This document shows, in pieces, positions 24,320-33,343 of a DNA stretch of 64,000 nt (the stretch's first letter is position 1; each line of letters starts with the position of its first letter). The notes below the pieces were generated by a model. The model made no database searches and was not told the DNA's origin. It worked only from the letters and a program-made list of their open reading frames with translations. Position numbers and translations under genes: made by a program. The DNA comes from Palauibacter sp965207805 (lineage in GTDB: Bacteria > Gemmatimonadota > Gemmatimonadetes > Palauibacterales > Palauibacteraceae): contig OZ242312.1 of assembly GCA_965207805.1 (NCBI GenBank), positions 2,852,001-2,916,000 of the forward strand, read 5' to 3'.

Positions 24320-24525
24320 GGGCTTGAGGGCACGCTCATTCACCGCAGTCAACCAAGAGCGCGCCGGGCGCGGGCGCCTCGTCCACGGCATGATCGAGTG
24401 TCCAAGGACCTCCGATGCGGTCGATTGGATTCCCGTTCGGGAAGAGGGATGCAATGAGGTAACCGCACGGGCACAAATCTTCTAAGTTATTTTACCGCCG
24501 CTACTTATAACAACGTATCACACCT
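24320..24525. other. Island right end, no gene seen
   Basis: About 200 bp between the last island gene and the right core. The final 45 bases are AT-rich (TAAGTTATTTTA, CTTATAACAACG), as is common for the arm next to an attachment core. No coding sequence or convincing terminator was seen. Confidence 0.3.
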
Positions 24526-25519
24526 TCACCGTCACCGTGGCGCTACCGAGCGCTTTGCCTGTGTAAGTCACCTCACTTCCGCTCACGCTTACCTCTACCA
24601 CGTCGTCGTCGTCCGACTCGGCCGTGTAGGTCAAATCGTCATTGTCGAGTTCCGTGAAGTACGACGACATGTCCACGGTGCCGCTGCTGTCGCGGTGCGT
24701 CACGGCATTGGACACACTGCCTTTCGTCTGCGGCGCACGGTTCACGTGGTTCACCGTCACCGTGGTGGAGGCATACGAGAAGGATCGGCCGTCACCCACA
24801 CGGAGCTGGAACCTCATCGTCGTCGTGCTGGTCACCTCCGGCGCCGTGAAGGAAGCAAACGCCGTGTTGGCGCCGACGAGACTCACGTCCGGCCCGGACG
24901 TCTTGGTCCAGAGGTAGTTCAGCGGGTCGTCGTCCGGATCCTCGCTGGCGGAACCGTCGAGGTTCACGAGCGTCCGCTCATCCACGGTCTGGTTCGACCC
25001 CGCGTCGGCCCGCGGCCGCTGATTCTCCCCTTGGCGACTTCGTGCGTCCTGGATCGTCACCGTGGCCGGTGTTGTGTCGACCACCGCGGGCGCCGTACCG
25101 GTCGCGCCTGAAAGCGTGAGCGTCACCGTCTCCCCGCTGTCGGAGATCGTGTCCTCCACAGCCGCCAGGGCGATGAGCGCGTTCGCCTCGCCCCCGCGCA
25201 GCGTCACCTCGCCGGGGAGAGCCGTGTAGTCGTCACCCGCGGTCGCCGTCCCGCTCACGGTGTACGTCACCGTAACCGTGTCGGAACCCGTGTTCCCCGT
25301 CACCCTCACCTCGAAGTACGCGGTCTCGCCCTCCTTGACCGTGCCACCGGTGGGCGCCGTAAGCGTCACCGAAAGGGTGTCCGCGGCCAACCCCCATGGT
25401 TCTGGCGTCGGACCAGCGGCTTCGACGCGGGTGGCGCTCGCCAGCAGCAGTGCGAAAACGGAGATGGTTCGAGTGGCGATCCGAGCGGACGAATGCACGA
25501 CGGGGGAAGTCGGTTGCAC
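24518..25519 (-). CDS. Giant adhesin, 5' part of the split gene (signal peptide, Calx-beta, first Ig repeat)
   Basis: 333 residues. A signal peptide (about residues 15-35, ending VEAAG) is followed by a Calx-beta-like domain (about 45-155) with TVSGTATAGDDYTALPG, the first K319-like Ig repeat (about 165-260, TVDERTLVNLDGS) and a cadherin-like segment ending YTGKALGSATVTVKV. The last three codons and the stop come from the island. At the core the native frame would continue into ATVTVTAADPDG, which is exactly how the 10842-18452 fragment begins. It could still be exported as a short two-domain protein but lacks the barrel anchor. Confidence 0.85.
   Translation of the reverse strand: MQPTSPVVHSSARIATRTISVFALLLASATRVEAAGPTPEPWGLAADTLSVTLTAPTGGTVKEGETAYFEVRVTGNTGSDTVTVTYTVSGTATAGDDYTALPGEVTLRGGEANALIALAAVEDTISDSGETVTLTLSGATGTAPAVVDTTPATVTIQDARSRQGENQRPRADAGSNQTVDERTLVNLDGSASEDPDDDPLNYLWTKTSGPDVSLVGANTAFASFTAPEVTSTTTMRFQLRVGDGRSFSYASTTVTVNHVNRAPQTKGSVSNAVTHRDSSGTVDMSSYFTELDNDDLTYTAESDDDDVVEVSVSGSEVTYTGKALGSATVTVKV
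24526..24535. other. Right attachment core of the island (attR-like)
   Basis: The second copy of TCACCGTCAC, inside the codons for TVTV of the 5' adhesin fragment. Flanking positions also agree partly with the left core (GT and GC at matching offsets), because both sides encode the same ATVTV strand. Confidence 0.7.
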
Positions 25520-25964
25520 GCGAGTATCCTGCCGATGGAAGTGGAATGGAGACTACTTACTTGAACTGACAGAGTCGTTTCTATTAAAACGACTATCACG
25601 TAGATGCACTATTACATATAGATGACTATCGCATATACTTGGAGTACGTACATGACGATGGCAACCGGTTTCTCACCACTATAGAAACCCATGCCATAAC
25701 GGTCGCACTAAATATGAAAAGCGTGGCAATGGTCTCTTGCCGGCAAGGGATCACCCTTTTGGTAGGAATAACGGGATAACTTGGCACCCTATTTGGGGTG
25801 GAGCATCATCTTGTCGGTGTACGGCAATGAAATCCGCCCGACCGCCGCGCACGCCGGGTATTGGGATTGGCGCGCCGGGCGGAAGGCGCCGCCATGATAT
25901 CCGCCGCATCCGAAAAGAGCAAGCTCGACGCGCCAGTCGGTTGAAGCGCGGCGGCAGGAGGGGG
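25520..25964. promoter_or_regulatory. Adhesin upstream region: AT-rich leader, hairpin and operator-like palindromes
   Basis: 445 bp without a gene. From 25550 to 25720 the sequence is strikingly AT-rich for this genome and contains a perfect 8-bp hairpin (25573-25580 with 25587-25594, AGTCGTTT/AAACGACT) about 55-75 bases before the adhesin start. Farther up lie three operator-like palindromes (25736-25800, listed separately). The strong drop in GC suggests a promoter-rich or xenogeneic-silencer-bound region. Confidence 0.5.
25736..25800. promoter_or_regulatory. Candidate operator cluster upstream of the adhesin
   Basis: Three dyads in a row: CTTGCCGGCAAG (25736-25747), an imperfect copy TCACCCTTTTGGTAGG (25751-25766) and CACCCTATTTGGGGTG (25785-25800), with GGAATAAC between the last two. 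The same order, words and nearly the same spacing occur upstream of the LRR protease operon at 33253-33314. One shared regulator is the simplest explanation. Confidence 0.55.
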
Positions 25965-28900
25965 TCAGTTGCTGCCGATCACGCGGACCACCCTCCCGTT
26001 CTCATCGACCACGATCACGGGGCCCTCGATGACGTCGCCGGCGAAGAGCAGCGCCGCTTCCGCGTCCGCCGCCGGGGCCCTGTCCGCGCCGGGCAGGGTG
26101 TAGGGATCGGCCGCGCTCACGTCCACCTCGTATCCCAGGTCCGCCAGCGCCTGCACCGTGATTGCGCTCAGGGCGCCCCCGCTGGAGACGGACATGAGTT
26201 CGTCGCCCAGGACGTTCTGCCGCCAGTGGTTGTTGGGCGAGAACGACACGTTGTCGACCGGCACCTTACCGCCGGTGTACGACCGGCCGCCCGCCTCGTT
26301 GAACGCCTCCACCGCCAGCGGACCCGGAAAGTGCGTATCCAGCGGCTCGTCCCGCGTCTCCTCCCGCAGAATCTCATCCCACTTGTTCGAGCCGATGCCC
26401 AGGACGTGTCCCATCTCGTGCAGCGCTACCTCGTACATGCTGTTCGGACCCGTCTCCGGCGCGTCCGGTCCGTAGTAGTGGCGGTTCAACCAGAACGAGC
26501 CCGTGAGAGTCAGGCCGGATTTGCGAGACACGCAACGGGCGGCTTGGCCGATGCTGTTGATCGGCCCCGCGTCCGATATCGATGCGGTGATGACGATGTC
26601 GTCCAGCGTACCCACCATCCGCGTGAAGTTGTAGCACAACTGGTTGTCCACCGAGACGTCCGGCACGTCGCCCGAGACCACCTCCATCCAGCGCGCCGCG
26701 GCACGCCGCACCGCCGCCTTCTCCGCTTCCGTGAACCGCTCCGCCTCCGTGGCCCCTTCGACGAACGCGAGCTCGATCTGGTAGCCGTCCGGGTCCGGCG
26801 CCGGCCCCACCGTCACCCGCACCCGCCGCGACGCGCTCAGTCCGTCCGGGTCGAGCGCCGTCACCTCAACGGCCGTCGTTCCCTCCGACACCGGCGCCAG
26901 CACCAGCGTCCCGTCCTCCACCCGCGCGGTCGCCACGCTCCCGTCGTCCGGCCGCGCCCCATAGGTCAGCGCATCCCCGTCCGGATCGGCGAAGTGTGCC
27001 CCCAGATCCACCGTCGCCGACGGCCCGGACGCTTGGAGCCGGTATCCCGGAATCTCCTCCGTCACCGTCGGCGGACGGTTGTCCGAGGGAGCGAACAGCA
27101 CCAGCGGTTCGCCGACCGCGAACTCCAAACCCGTCCGCAGCGCCGGCGCGCGCCCAAGACTCACATACGTCGCGCCCGAACTCCCGGAAGACCCGCTCAC
27201 CACCAGCGGCGCGCTCGCCGTGTCTCCCGCCGACACCGAGAACTCGGCGCCCGACGCCGACCCGCCGTGCACCGTCAGCGGCACGTGGATGGACGCGGGC
27301 GCGCCTGACGGGACGCGCAGCACCACGCGCGCCGGCCCCGGCGCCAGCACATCCGCCGCGTCGGTGCGCGCCAACTCAAGCGGCAACACGAACGGCGTGC
27401 CGGGGTTGGGCCACAGACGCACCTCCTCCAGGCTCGATAGCCCCGCGAACACTCCCGGCGGCAGTTCGACCAGTTGGTTCGAGCCCAACGTGAGCCGCCT
27501 CAGCTGCGACAGGTTCGCGAACACCCCCGGCGGCAACTCCCCGAGCTGGTTCGAACGGAGCTCCAACTCCGTCAGATTCCCCAACCCGCTGAAGATGTGC
27601 GGCGGCAGCGCGGTCAGTTCGTTTCGATCCAGCCACAGCCTCCGTAGCTTCCCCAGTCCGGCGAAGATGTCCGGCGGCAGTTCCTTGAGCCGGTTGCCCC
27701 ACAGCCGCAAGACCTCCAGGCCGGACAGCCCCGCGAACAACCCGCGCGGCACCTCGGCAAGCTCGTTGTGGTCGAGCCGCAACTGGTACAGCCGCGACAG
27801 ACCGGCGAAGATGCCCGGCGGCAACGCCGTAAGCCGGTTGTCGTCCAGCCGCAGGTGTTCCAGGCCGGACAGCCCGGCGAAGACGTCCGGCGGCAGTGCC
27901 GCAAGCTCGTTCCCTTGAAAGTACATCGCCCGCAGCTTCGAAAGTCCGGCGAAGATATCGTCGTCGAGATCGCGCAGCCGGTTATCCTGCATCCACAGGA
28001 GGTCGAGTTCGGACAGATTCCTGAAAACGTCGGGCGGCAGTTCCGTCAGTTCGTTGCCGACTAGCGACAGCGCCTCCAAGCTCCGAAGGTCGTCAAAGAC
28101 GCCTGCGGGAAGGCGCGTCAAACCGTTCCGCCACAAGTGCAGGCTCGTGAGCCTGGACAGACCCCGGAACAGCTCCGGCGGGAGTTCCTTCAACCCTATG
28201 TTGCCCAAACGGAGCCGTTCCAAGCGTTCCATGCCCGCCAACAGGTCGGAGGGCAGACCGTTCAACGGGTTGTCCTGCAGCGTCAGCCACCTGAGACGCG
28301 TCAGGCCGGCAAGATCCGCGGGGATCTCCGTCAACCGGTTGTCCCCCACATCCAGCATCTCAAGAGTCGGAAGGTTCGCGAGCATCCCGAGCGGCAGCGA
28401 TTCCAGTTCGTTCCCCTTGAGTTTCAGCCACTGCAACGAACTCAGATCCGAGAAGATGCCCGGCGGCAGCGCGCTCAGACGGTTGCTCTCCAGATGTAAC
28501 CACACCAAGCTGGACAGACCGGCGAAATCGCCGACGCGCAAGCGGGCGATGTTCTTTTCGTCAAGGAAAAGAGTTCTGACCACCGCCAGTTGCTCGGCCG
28601 TCACATTGGCGCAGTTCGCCGCGCCCGTCTCCTCGAGCAGCTCCTCCACCACCGCCCGCGTCCGGCCGCACACGCCCCGGTTCGGCTGCGCCGTCGCCGT
28701 CACCTCCAGAGCCGGGCCGGAACCGACCGACACCCGGAGCCGCTGATCCCCCGTCGACGCGCCCAGCGTCCACACCGTTGACGCCAGGCCCGCGCTGTCC
28801 GTGCGCGCCGAGCCCGGGTTTACCGACCCGTCGCCCGGATCCGGCGCGAACCTCACCAGCGCGCCCGGCACCGGAAGCGCCGCCGCGTCCAGCGCCTGCA

Positions 28901-29645
28901 CCACCACCGGCTCCGGCAATGGCTGTCCCGCCACGCCCTCCTGCCGGCCGCCCGACCACACGACGACGCGCGCCACCACCGAGTTCGGATCCACCGCGGT
29001 CGCCGTCAGCGCCGCCTCCAGGCCGCCGGCCGCCGACGCGAGCAGACGCTGCTCGCCCAACCCACCGCCCAGCGTCCACGCGACCGACGCCACCCCGGAT
29101 TCGTCGCTCGACGCAGATTCCGGGTCCACCGACCCGCCGCCCGACACCACCGAGAACCGCACCCCGACCCCCGCCACCGGTCGCCCGCCCGCGTCCTGCA
29201 CCTGCACACCCACGCTCCCCGGCAGACGAAGGCCCGCCAGCGCACTCTGCCCATCGCCGAACACGCTCAGCGCCGACGGCCGCTGCACCACTGTCACCGT
29301 CGCCGCGCCGCTCACGCCCTCCAGCAATGCCCGTACCTCCGCCCGCCCGTTCCCCCGCGCCGTCGCCACACCCGAGCCGTCCACCGCCACCACCGTCTCG
29401 TCCGTGCTCTCCCAGCGCACCGCACTCCCGCCGACTGCGCCCGAATCCCGCCGCACCGCCGCCGTGAACCGCACCGTCTCCCCGAGGTGCGTCAGAACCG
29501 CCTCGCGCGGCGTCACCACCACCGACCTCACCGCGCCACCCGGCGGACCCACCACCTCCGTCGAATCGCACGCCCCCACCAGGGCCAGCGCCGCCGCCAC
29601 CTTTAGCGTCGTACGTCGCCGGATGGTCCTACGCCTCCGGGCCAT
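25965..29645 (-). CDS. LRR lipoprotein with C-terminal leishmanolysin-like metalloprotease (copy 1)
   Basis: 1226 residues. Lipoprotein signal (LVGAC, Cys26); a BIG2-like Ig domain (about 40-120); two Big1-like invasin/intimin-type Ig domains (about 125-320); about 16 leucine-rich repeats of 24 residues (about 355-750, consensus L-x-x-L-P-P-x-x-F-x-x-L-S); two more beta domains including a cadherin-like one (about 870-960); and a C-terminal metzincin-like protease domain with HEMGHVLGIG (1076-1085), a further His in NNHW (about 1140) and a Met-turn DELMS (about 1151), the M8 leishmanolysin pattern. The zinc site is complete. It starts 4 bp after the stop of its paralogue, so they form an operon. 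The LRR should select the target. Confidence 0.85.
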   Translation of the reverse strand: MARRRRTIRRRTTLKVAAALALVGACDSTEVVGPPGGAVRSVVVTPREAVLTHLGETVRFTAAVRRDSGAVGGSAVRWESTDETVVAVDGSGVATARGNGRAEVRALLEGVSGAATVTVVQRPSALSVFGDGQSALAGLRLPGSVGVQVQDAGGRPVAGVGVRFSVVSGGGSVDPESASSDESGVASVAWTLGGGLGEQRLLASAAGGLEAALTATAVDPNSVVARVVVWSGGRQEGVAGQPLPEPVVVQALDAAALPVPGALVRFAPDPGDGSVNPGSARTDSAGLASTVWTLGASTGDQRLRVSVGSGPALEVTATAQPNRGVCGRTRAVVEELLEETGAANCANVTAEQLAVVRTLFLDEKNIARLRVGDFAGLSSLVWLHLESNRLSALPPGIFSDLSSLQWLKLKGNELESLPLGMLANLPTLEMLDVGDNRLTEIPADLAGLTRLRWLTLQDNPLNGLPSDLLAGMERLERLRLGNIGLKELPPELFRGLSRLTSLHLWRNGLTRLPAGVFDDLRSLEALSLVGNELTELPPDVFRNLSELDLLWMQDNRLRDLDDDIFAGLSKLRAMYFQGNELAALPPDVFAGLSGLEHLRLDDNRLTALPPGIFAGLSRLYQLRLDHNELAEVPRGLFAGLSGLEVLRLWGNRLKELPPDIFAGLGKLRRLWLDRNELTALPPHIFSGLGNLTELELRSNQLGELPPGVFANLSQLRRLTLGSNQLVELPPGVFAGLSSLEEVRLWPNPGTPFVLPLELARTDAADVLAPGPARVVLRVPSGAPASIHVPLTVHGGSASGAEFSVSAGDTASAPLVVSGSSGSSGATYVSLGRAPALRTGLEFAVGEPLVLFAPSDNRPPTVTEEIPGYRLQASGPSATVDLGAHFADPDGDALTYGARPDDGSVATARVEDGTLVLAPVSEGTTAVEVTALDPDGLSASRRVRVTVGPAPDPDGYQIELAFVEGATEAERFTEAEKAAVRRAAARWMEVVSGDVPDVSVDNQLCYNFTRMVGTLDDIVITASISDAGPINSIGQAARCVSRKSGLTLTGSFWLNRHYYGPDAPETGPNSMYEVALHEMGHVLGIGSNKWDEILREETRDEPLDTHFPGPLAVEAFNEAGGRSYTGGKVPVDNVSFSPNNHWRQNVLGDELMSVSSGGALSAITVQALADLGYEVDVSAADPYTLPGADRAPAADAEAALLFAGDVIEGPVIVVDENGRVVRVIGSN

Positions 29646-29649
29646 GAGG

Positions 29650-32600
29650 TCAGTTGCCGCCGATGATGCGGACGACTCTTCCGTTCTCGTCGACGACGAT
29701 CACGGGGCCCTCGACGACGTCGCCGACGAACAGAGACGCCGCTTCCGCGTCCGCCGCCGGGGCCCTGTCCGCGCCGGGCAGCGTGTAGGGATCGGCCCGG
29801 CTTAGGTCCACCTCATACCCCAGGTCCGCCAGCGCCTGCACGGTGATCGCGCTCAGGGCGCCGCCGCCGGAGACGGACATGAGTTCGTCACCCAGCACGC
29901 TCTGCCGCCAGTGGTTGTTCGGCGAGAACGACACGTTGTCGACCGGCACCTTCCCGCCCGTGTACGACCGGCCGCCCGCCTCGTTGAACGCCTCCACCGA
30001 CAGCGGCCCCGGAAAGTGCGTGTCCCGAGGAGCACCGTGCGTCGGCTCGCGCAGTATCTCATCCCACTTGTTCGAGCCGATGCCCAGGATATGCCCCATC
30101 TCGTGCACCGCCACCTCGTAAATGCGTAGCTGGCCCGTCGAACGCGCCGGGTCGAAGTAATAACGGTTTAACCAGATCGAGCCCGTGAGAGTCAGGCCGG
30201 ATTCGCGAGACATGCAACGGGCGGCTTGGCCGATGCTGTTTATTGGCCCCGCGTCCGATATCGACGCGGTGATCACGATGTCGTCCAGAGTGCCCACCAT
30301 TCGCGTGAAGTTGTAGCACAACTGCGTGTCCACCGGCACGTCCGGAAGGTCGCCCGAGATCACCTCCATCCAGCGCGCCGCCGCACGTCGCACCGCCGCC
30401 TTCTCCGCTTCCGTGAACCGCTCCGCCTCGGTGGCCCCTTCGACGAACGCGAGCTCGATCCGGTAGCCGTCCGGGTCCGGCGCCGGACCCACCGTCACCG
30501 TCACCCGCCGCGACGCGCTCAGTCCGTCCGGGTCGCGCGCCGTCACCTCCACGGCCGTCGTTCCCTCCGACACCGGCTCCAGCACCAGCGTCGCGTCCTC
30601 CACCCGCGCGGCCGCCACGCCCCCGTCGTCGGGCCGCGCTCCGAAGGTCAGTACGTCCCCGTCGGGATCGGCGAAGTGCGCCCCCAGGTCCACCCCCGCC
30701 GACGGCCCGGACGCCTGCAGCCGGTATCCCGGAATCTCCTCCGTCACCGTCGGCGGACGGTTGTCCGAGGGAGCGAACAGCACCAGCGGTTCGCCGACGA
30801 TCGCCCTCATGCCCAGCACCCCGGGCAACACCGGCGCGGACCCCAGGCTCACGTGCGTTGCGCCCGAACTCCCGGAGGACCGGTTCACCACCAGTGGTGC
30901 GGTCAGCGTGTCCCCCGCCGACACCACAAATCCCGCGCCCGACGCCGACCCACCGTGTACGGTCACCGGCACCTCGATCGATGTCGGCGCGCCCGACGGC
31001 ACACGCAGCACGACGCGCGCCGGACCCGGCGCCAGCGCGTCGGCCGCATCCGTGCGGGTCAGCTCCAGCGGCACGGGAAACGGTGCGCCGGGGTTGGGCC
31101 GCAGATCCACCTCCTCCAGGTTCGACAGCCCCGCGAACACCCCCGGCGGCAGTTCGACCAGTTGGTTCGAGTACAACGTGAGCCGCCTCAGCTGCGACAG
31201 GTCCGCGAACACCCCCGACGGCAGCTCCCGGAGCTGGTTCGAATGGAGCTGCAACTCTGTCAGACTCCCTAGCCCGTTGAGGATGTCCGCCGGCAGTGAG
31301 GCGAGCCTGTTACCCCCCAGCCGCAGGCGCTCCAAGTCGGACAGTCCCGCGAGCAGCCCTCGGGGCAACTCGACAAGTTCGTTATCATTGAGCGCCAGGT
31401 AGTAAAGCCGGGACAGACCGTTGAAGACGCGCGGCGCGAGCGCCGCGAGTTCGTTCTCGTAGAGGTAGAGATGGCTCAGATTGGATAACCCAGCAAAAAC
31501 TGCCTCGTCCAACCCGACCAACCGATTTCTCGACACGCTGAGTCGTGACAGCGCGCGCAGGCGCGAAAAAATACGCGGCGGCAGTTCGCCCAGTTCGTTC
31601 ACTGCAATCCGTAGATGCGTTAGGTTCGAAAGGTCATCAAAGAGGCCTGCAGGAAGGCGACTCAGCCGATTGTTGTTCAAAGAAAGAGAAATCAGCTCGG
31701 ACAGGCCTGCGAATATCTCAGTCGGAAGCTCTTCCAGCTCGATGCCATCCAAACTCAAATTTCTTAGGCGGAGCAAGCCGGAGAACAGATCGGGTGGTAA
31801 TTCAACTAACGGATTGTAACTCAGATTAAGTAGATACAAACGGATCAACCCGGCCAGACCAACCGGTATCTCCGTCAGCTGGTTGCCGTTTAAGGATAGC
31901 TTCTCCAGATACGGCAACCCCGCCAGCAGCGTCGGCGGCAACCCCGCCAGCCGGTTTCTTGCAAGGCCCAGAACGACCAGCGAATCCAAACCGGAGAACA
32001 CATCCGGCGGGAGCGACGAAAGAACGTTGTCGTCCAGTAGTACCGTATGCACATTGGAGAGACCCGCGAAGTCTCCACTCCGCAACTTCGCGATGTGCTT
32101 CCTCCTGAGGATCATGTAATTTACGGTCGCCAGTCGCTCCGCCGTTACCTCTGCGCAGCCCGCCGCGTCCGCTTGCCGAAGCAGTTCCTCCACTACCGCC
32201 CGCGTGCGCCCGCACACGCCCCGGTTCGGCTGCGCCGTCGCCGTCACCTTCAGCGGCGGACTAGCTCCGACCGATACCCGAAGCCCGTGATCCCCCGTCG
32301 ACCTGCCCAGCGTCCACACCGTCGACGCCAGACCCGCGCTGTCCGTGCGCGCCGAGCCCGGGTTCGCCGACCCGCCGCCGGGATCCGGCGCGAACCTCAC
32401 CAGCGCGCCCGGCACCGGACGGGTCGCGGCGTCCAGCGCCTGCACCACCACCGGCTCGGCCAGAGGCCGCCCCACTAGGCCCCACTGCCCGCCCCCGGAC
32501 CACGCCACGACCTTGTCCACCACCGAACTCGGGTCCACCGCGGTCGCCGTCAGCGCCGCCTCTGGACCGCCCGACACCGACGCCGCCATTCTCTGCTCGC

Positions 32601-33183
32601 CGGGCACTGCGCCCAGCGTCCACGCGACCGACGCCACCCCGGATTCGTCGCTCGACGCAGATTCCGGGTCCACCGACCCGCCGCCCGACACCACCGCAAA
32701 ACGCACCGCGACCCCCGCCACCGGCCGCCCGCCCGCGTCCTGAACCAGCACGCCCACGCTCCCCGGCAGACGAAGGCCCGCCAGCGCACTCTGGCCATCG
32801 CCGAACACGCTCAGCGCCGCCGGCCGCTGCTCCACCGTCACCGCCGCCGACCCGCTCACGCCCTCCAGAGACGCCCGTACCTCCGCCCGCCCGTTCCCTC
32901 GTGCCGTCGCTACACCCGAGCCGTCCACCGCCACCACCGTCTCGTCCGTGCTCTCCCAGCGCACCGCACTCCCGCCGACCGCGCCCGAATCCCGCCGCAC
33001 CGCCGCCGTGAACCGCACCATCTCCCCGAGGTGCGTCAGAACCGCCTCGCGCGGCGTCACCACGACCGACCTCACCGCGCCACCCGGCGGGCCCACCACC
33101 TCCGTCGAATCGCACGCCCCCACCAGGGCCAGCGCCGCCGCCACCTTTAGCGCTCCCGAGTAGTGGGTCCGATCCGGCTTCAT
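29650..33183 (-). CDS. LRR lipoprotein with C-terminal leishmanolysin-like metalloprotease (copy 2)
   Basis: 1177 residues with the same domain order as the downstream copy: lipobox LVGAC, BIG2 and Big1-like domains, about 14 leucine-rich repeats, beta domains, and a protease domain with HEMGHILGIG (1027-1036), NNHW and DELMS. The Ig and protease parts are nearly identical to copy 1, with only scattered substitutions. The LRR block differs at most exposed positions, is two repeats shorter, and from about 31480 to 32130 is visibly less GC-rich. The pattern is a constant effector with an exchanged or fast-changing recognition part. It is the first gene of the operon, with operator-like palindromes 70-130 bp upstream. 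Confidence 0.85.
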   Translation of the reverse strand: MKPDRTHYSGALKVAAALALVGACDSTEVVGPPGGAVRSVVVTPREAVLTHLGEMVRFTAAVRRDSGAVGGSAVRWESTDETVVAVDGSGVATARGNGRAEVRASLEGVSGSAAVTVEQRPAALSVFGDGQSALAGLRLPGSVGVLVQDAGGRPVAGVAVRFAVVSGGGSVDPESASSDESGVASVAWTLGAVPGEQRMAASVSGGPEAALTATAVDPSSVVDKVVAWSGGGQWGLVGRPLAEPVVVQALDAATRPVPGALVRFAPDPGGGSANPGSARTDSAGLASTVWTLGRSTGDHGLRVSVGASPPLKVTATAQPNRGVCGRTRAVVEELLRQADAAGCAEVTAERLATVNYMILRRKHIAKLRSGDFAGLSNVHTVLLDDNVLSSLPPDVFSGLDSLVVLGLARNRLAGLPPTLLAGLPYLEKLSLNGNQLTEIPVGLAGLIRLYLLNLSYNPLVELPPDLFSGLLRLRNLSLDGIELEELPTEIFAGLSELISLSLNNNRLSRLPAGLFDDLSNLTHLRIAVNELGELPPRIFSRLRALSRLSVSRNRLVGLDEAVFAGLSNLSHLYLYENELAALAPRVFNGLSRLYYLALNDNELVELPRGLLAGLSDLERLRLGGNRLASLPADILNGLGSLTELQLHSNQLRELPSGVFADLSQLRRLTLYSNQLVELPPGVFAGLSNLEEVDLRPNPGAPFPVPLELTRTDAADALAPGPARVVLRVPSGAPTSIEVPVTVHGGSASGAGFVVSAGDTLTAPLVVNRSSGSSGATHVSLGSAPVLPGVLGMRAIVGEPLVLFAPSDNRPPTVTEEIPGYRLQASGPSAGVDLGAHFADPDGDVLTFGARPDDGGVAAARVEDATLVLEPVSEGTTAVEVTARDPDGLSASRRVTVTVGPAPDPDGYRIELAFVEGATEAERFTEAEKAAVRRAAARWMEVISGDLPDVPVDTQLCYNFTRMVGTLDDIVITASISDAGPINSIGQAARCMSRESGLTLTGSIWLNRYYFDPARSTGQLRIYEVAVHEMGHILGIGSNKWDEILREPTHGAPRDTHFPGPLSVEAFNEAGGRSYTGGKVPVDNVSFSPNNHWRQSVLGDELMSVSGGGALSAITVQALADLGYEVDLSRADPYTLPGADRAPAADAEAASLFVGDVVEGPVIVVDENGRVVRIIGGN

Positions 33184-33343
33184 CTATTTGCCGCCATGTC
33201 ACGACCAATATAAAAGAATCGCGAACAAATATAAAATGCAGGGCAAGTGATATTTGCCAGCAAAGAACCACCTATTTGGGTGGAATAACAGACAATAACA
33301 CCCTATTTGGGGTGGACGGCCATTCCGGCCGTCCCGGGCGCGC
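33184..33343. promoter_or_regulatory. LRR protease operon promoter region
   Basis: The 70 bp before the ATG are AT-rich (ATATAAAAG, AAATATAAAATG on the plus strand) and could hold the promoter; on the minus strand TATATT elements precede the start. The palindrome cluster 33253-33314 follows upstream. Beyond it the acylase remnant begins. Confidence 0.45.
33253..33314. promoter_or_regulatory. Candidate operator cluster upstream of the LRR protease operon
   Basis: Three dyads: TTTGCCAGCAAA (33253-33264), CCACCTATTTGGGTGG (33268-33283) and CACCCTATTTGGGGTG (33299-33314), with GGAATAAC following the second. The last 16-mer is identical to the one at 25785-25800 upstream of the adhesin, and the spacing differs by only 3 bp. 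These are likely binding sites of a dimeric regulator not encoded in this window. Confidence 0.55.

Larger units (their letters stand above)
18413..24535. mobile_element. ~6.1-kb integrative restriction-modification island inside the adhesin gene
   Basis: The element is bounded by the direct 10-bp cores at 18413-18422 and 24526-24535. It encodes, all on the plus strand, a P4-type integrase, an MmeI-like restriction-modification enzyme and a helix-hairpin-helix protein, with about 970 bp of non-coding or degraded sequence between the first two. Removing it and keeping one core joins the adhesin fragments into one frame: 994 + 7571 = 8565 bases, exactly divisible by three. The target is a protein-coding repeat, not a tRNA gene. 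The last island gene is visibly less GC-rich than its neighbours, which fits foreign origin. Confidence 0.82.

Noticed and set aside
24252..24485. Plus-strand frame of 77 codons near the island right end
   Set aside because: Its first part overlaps the HhH gene in another frame and no domain or ribosome site supports it.
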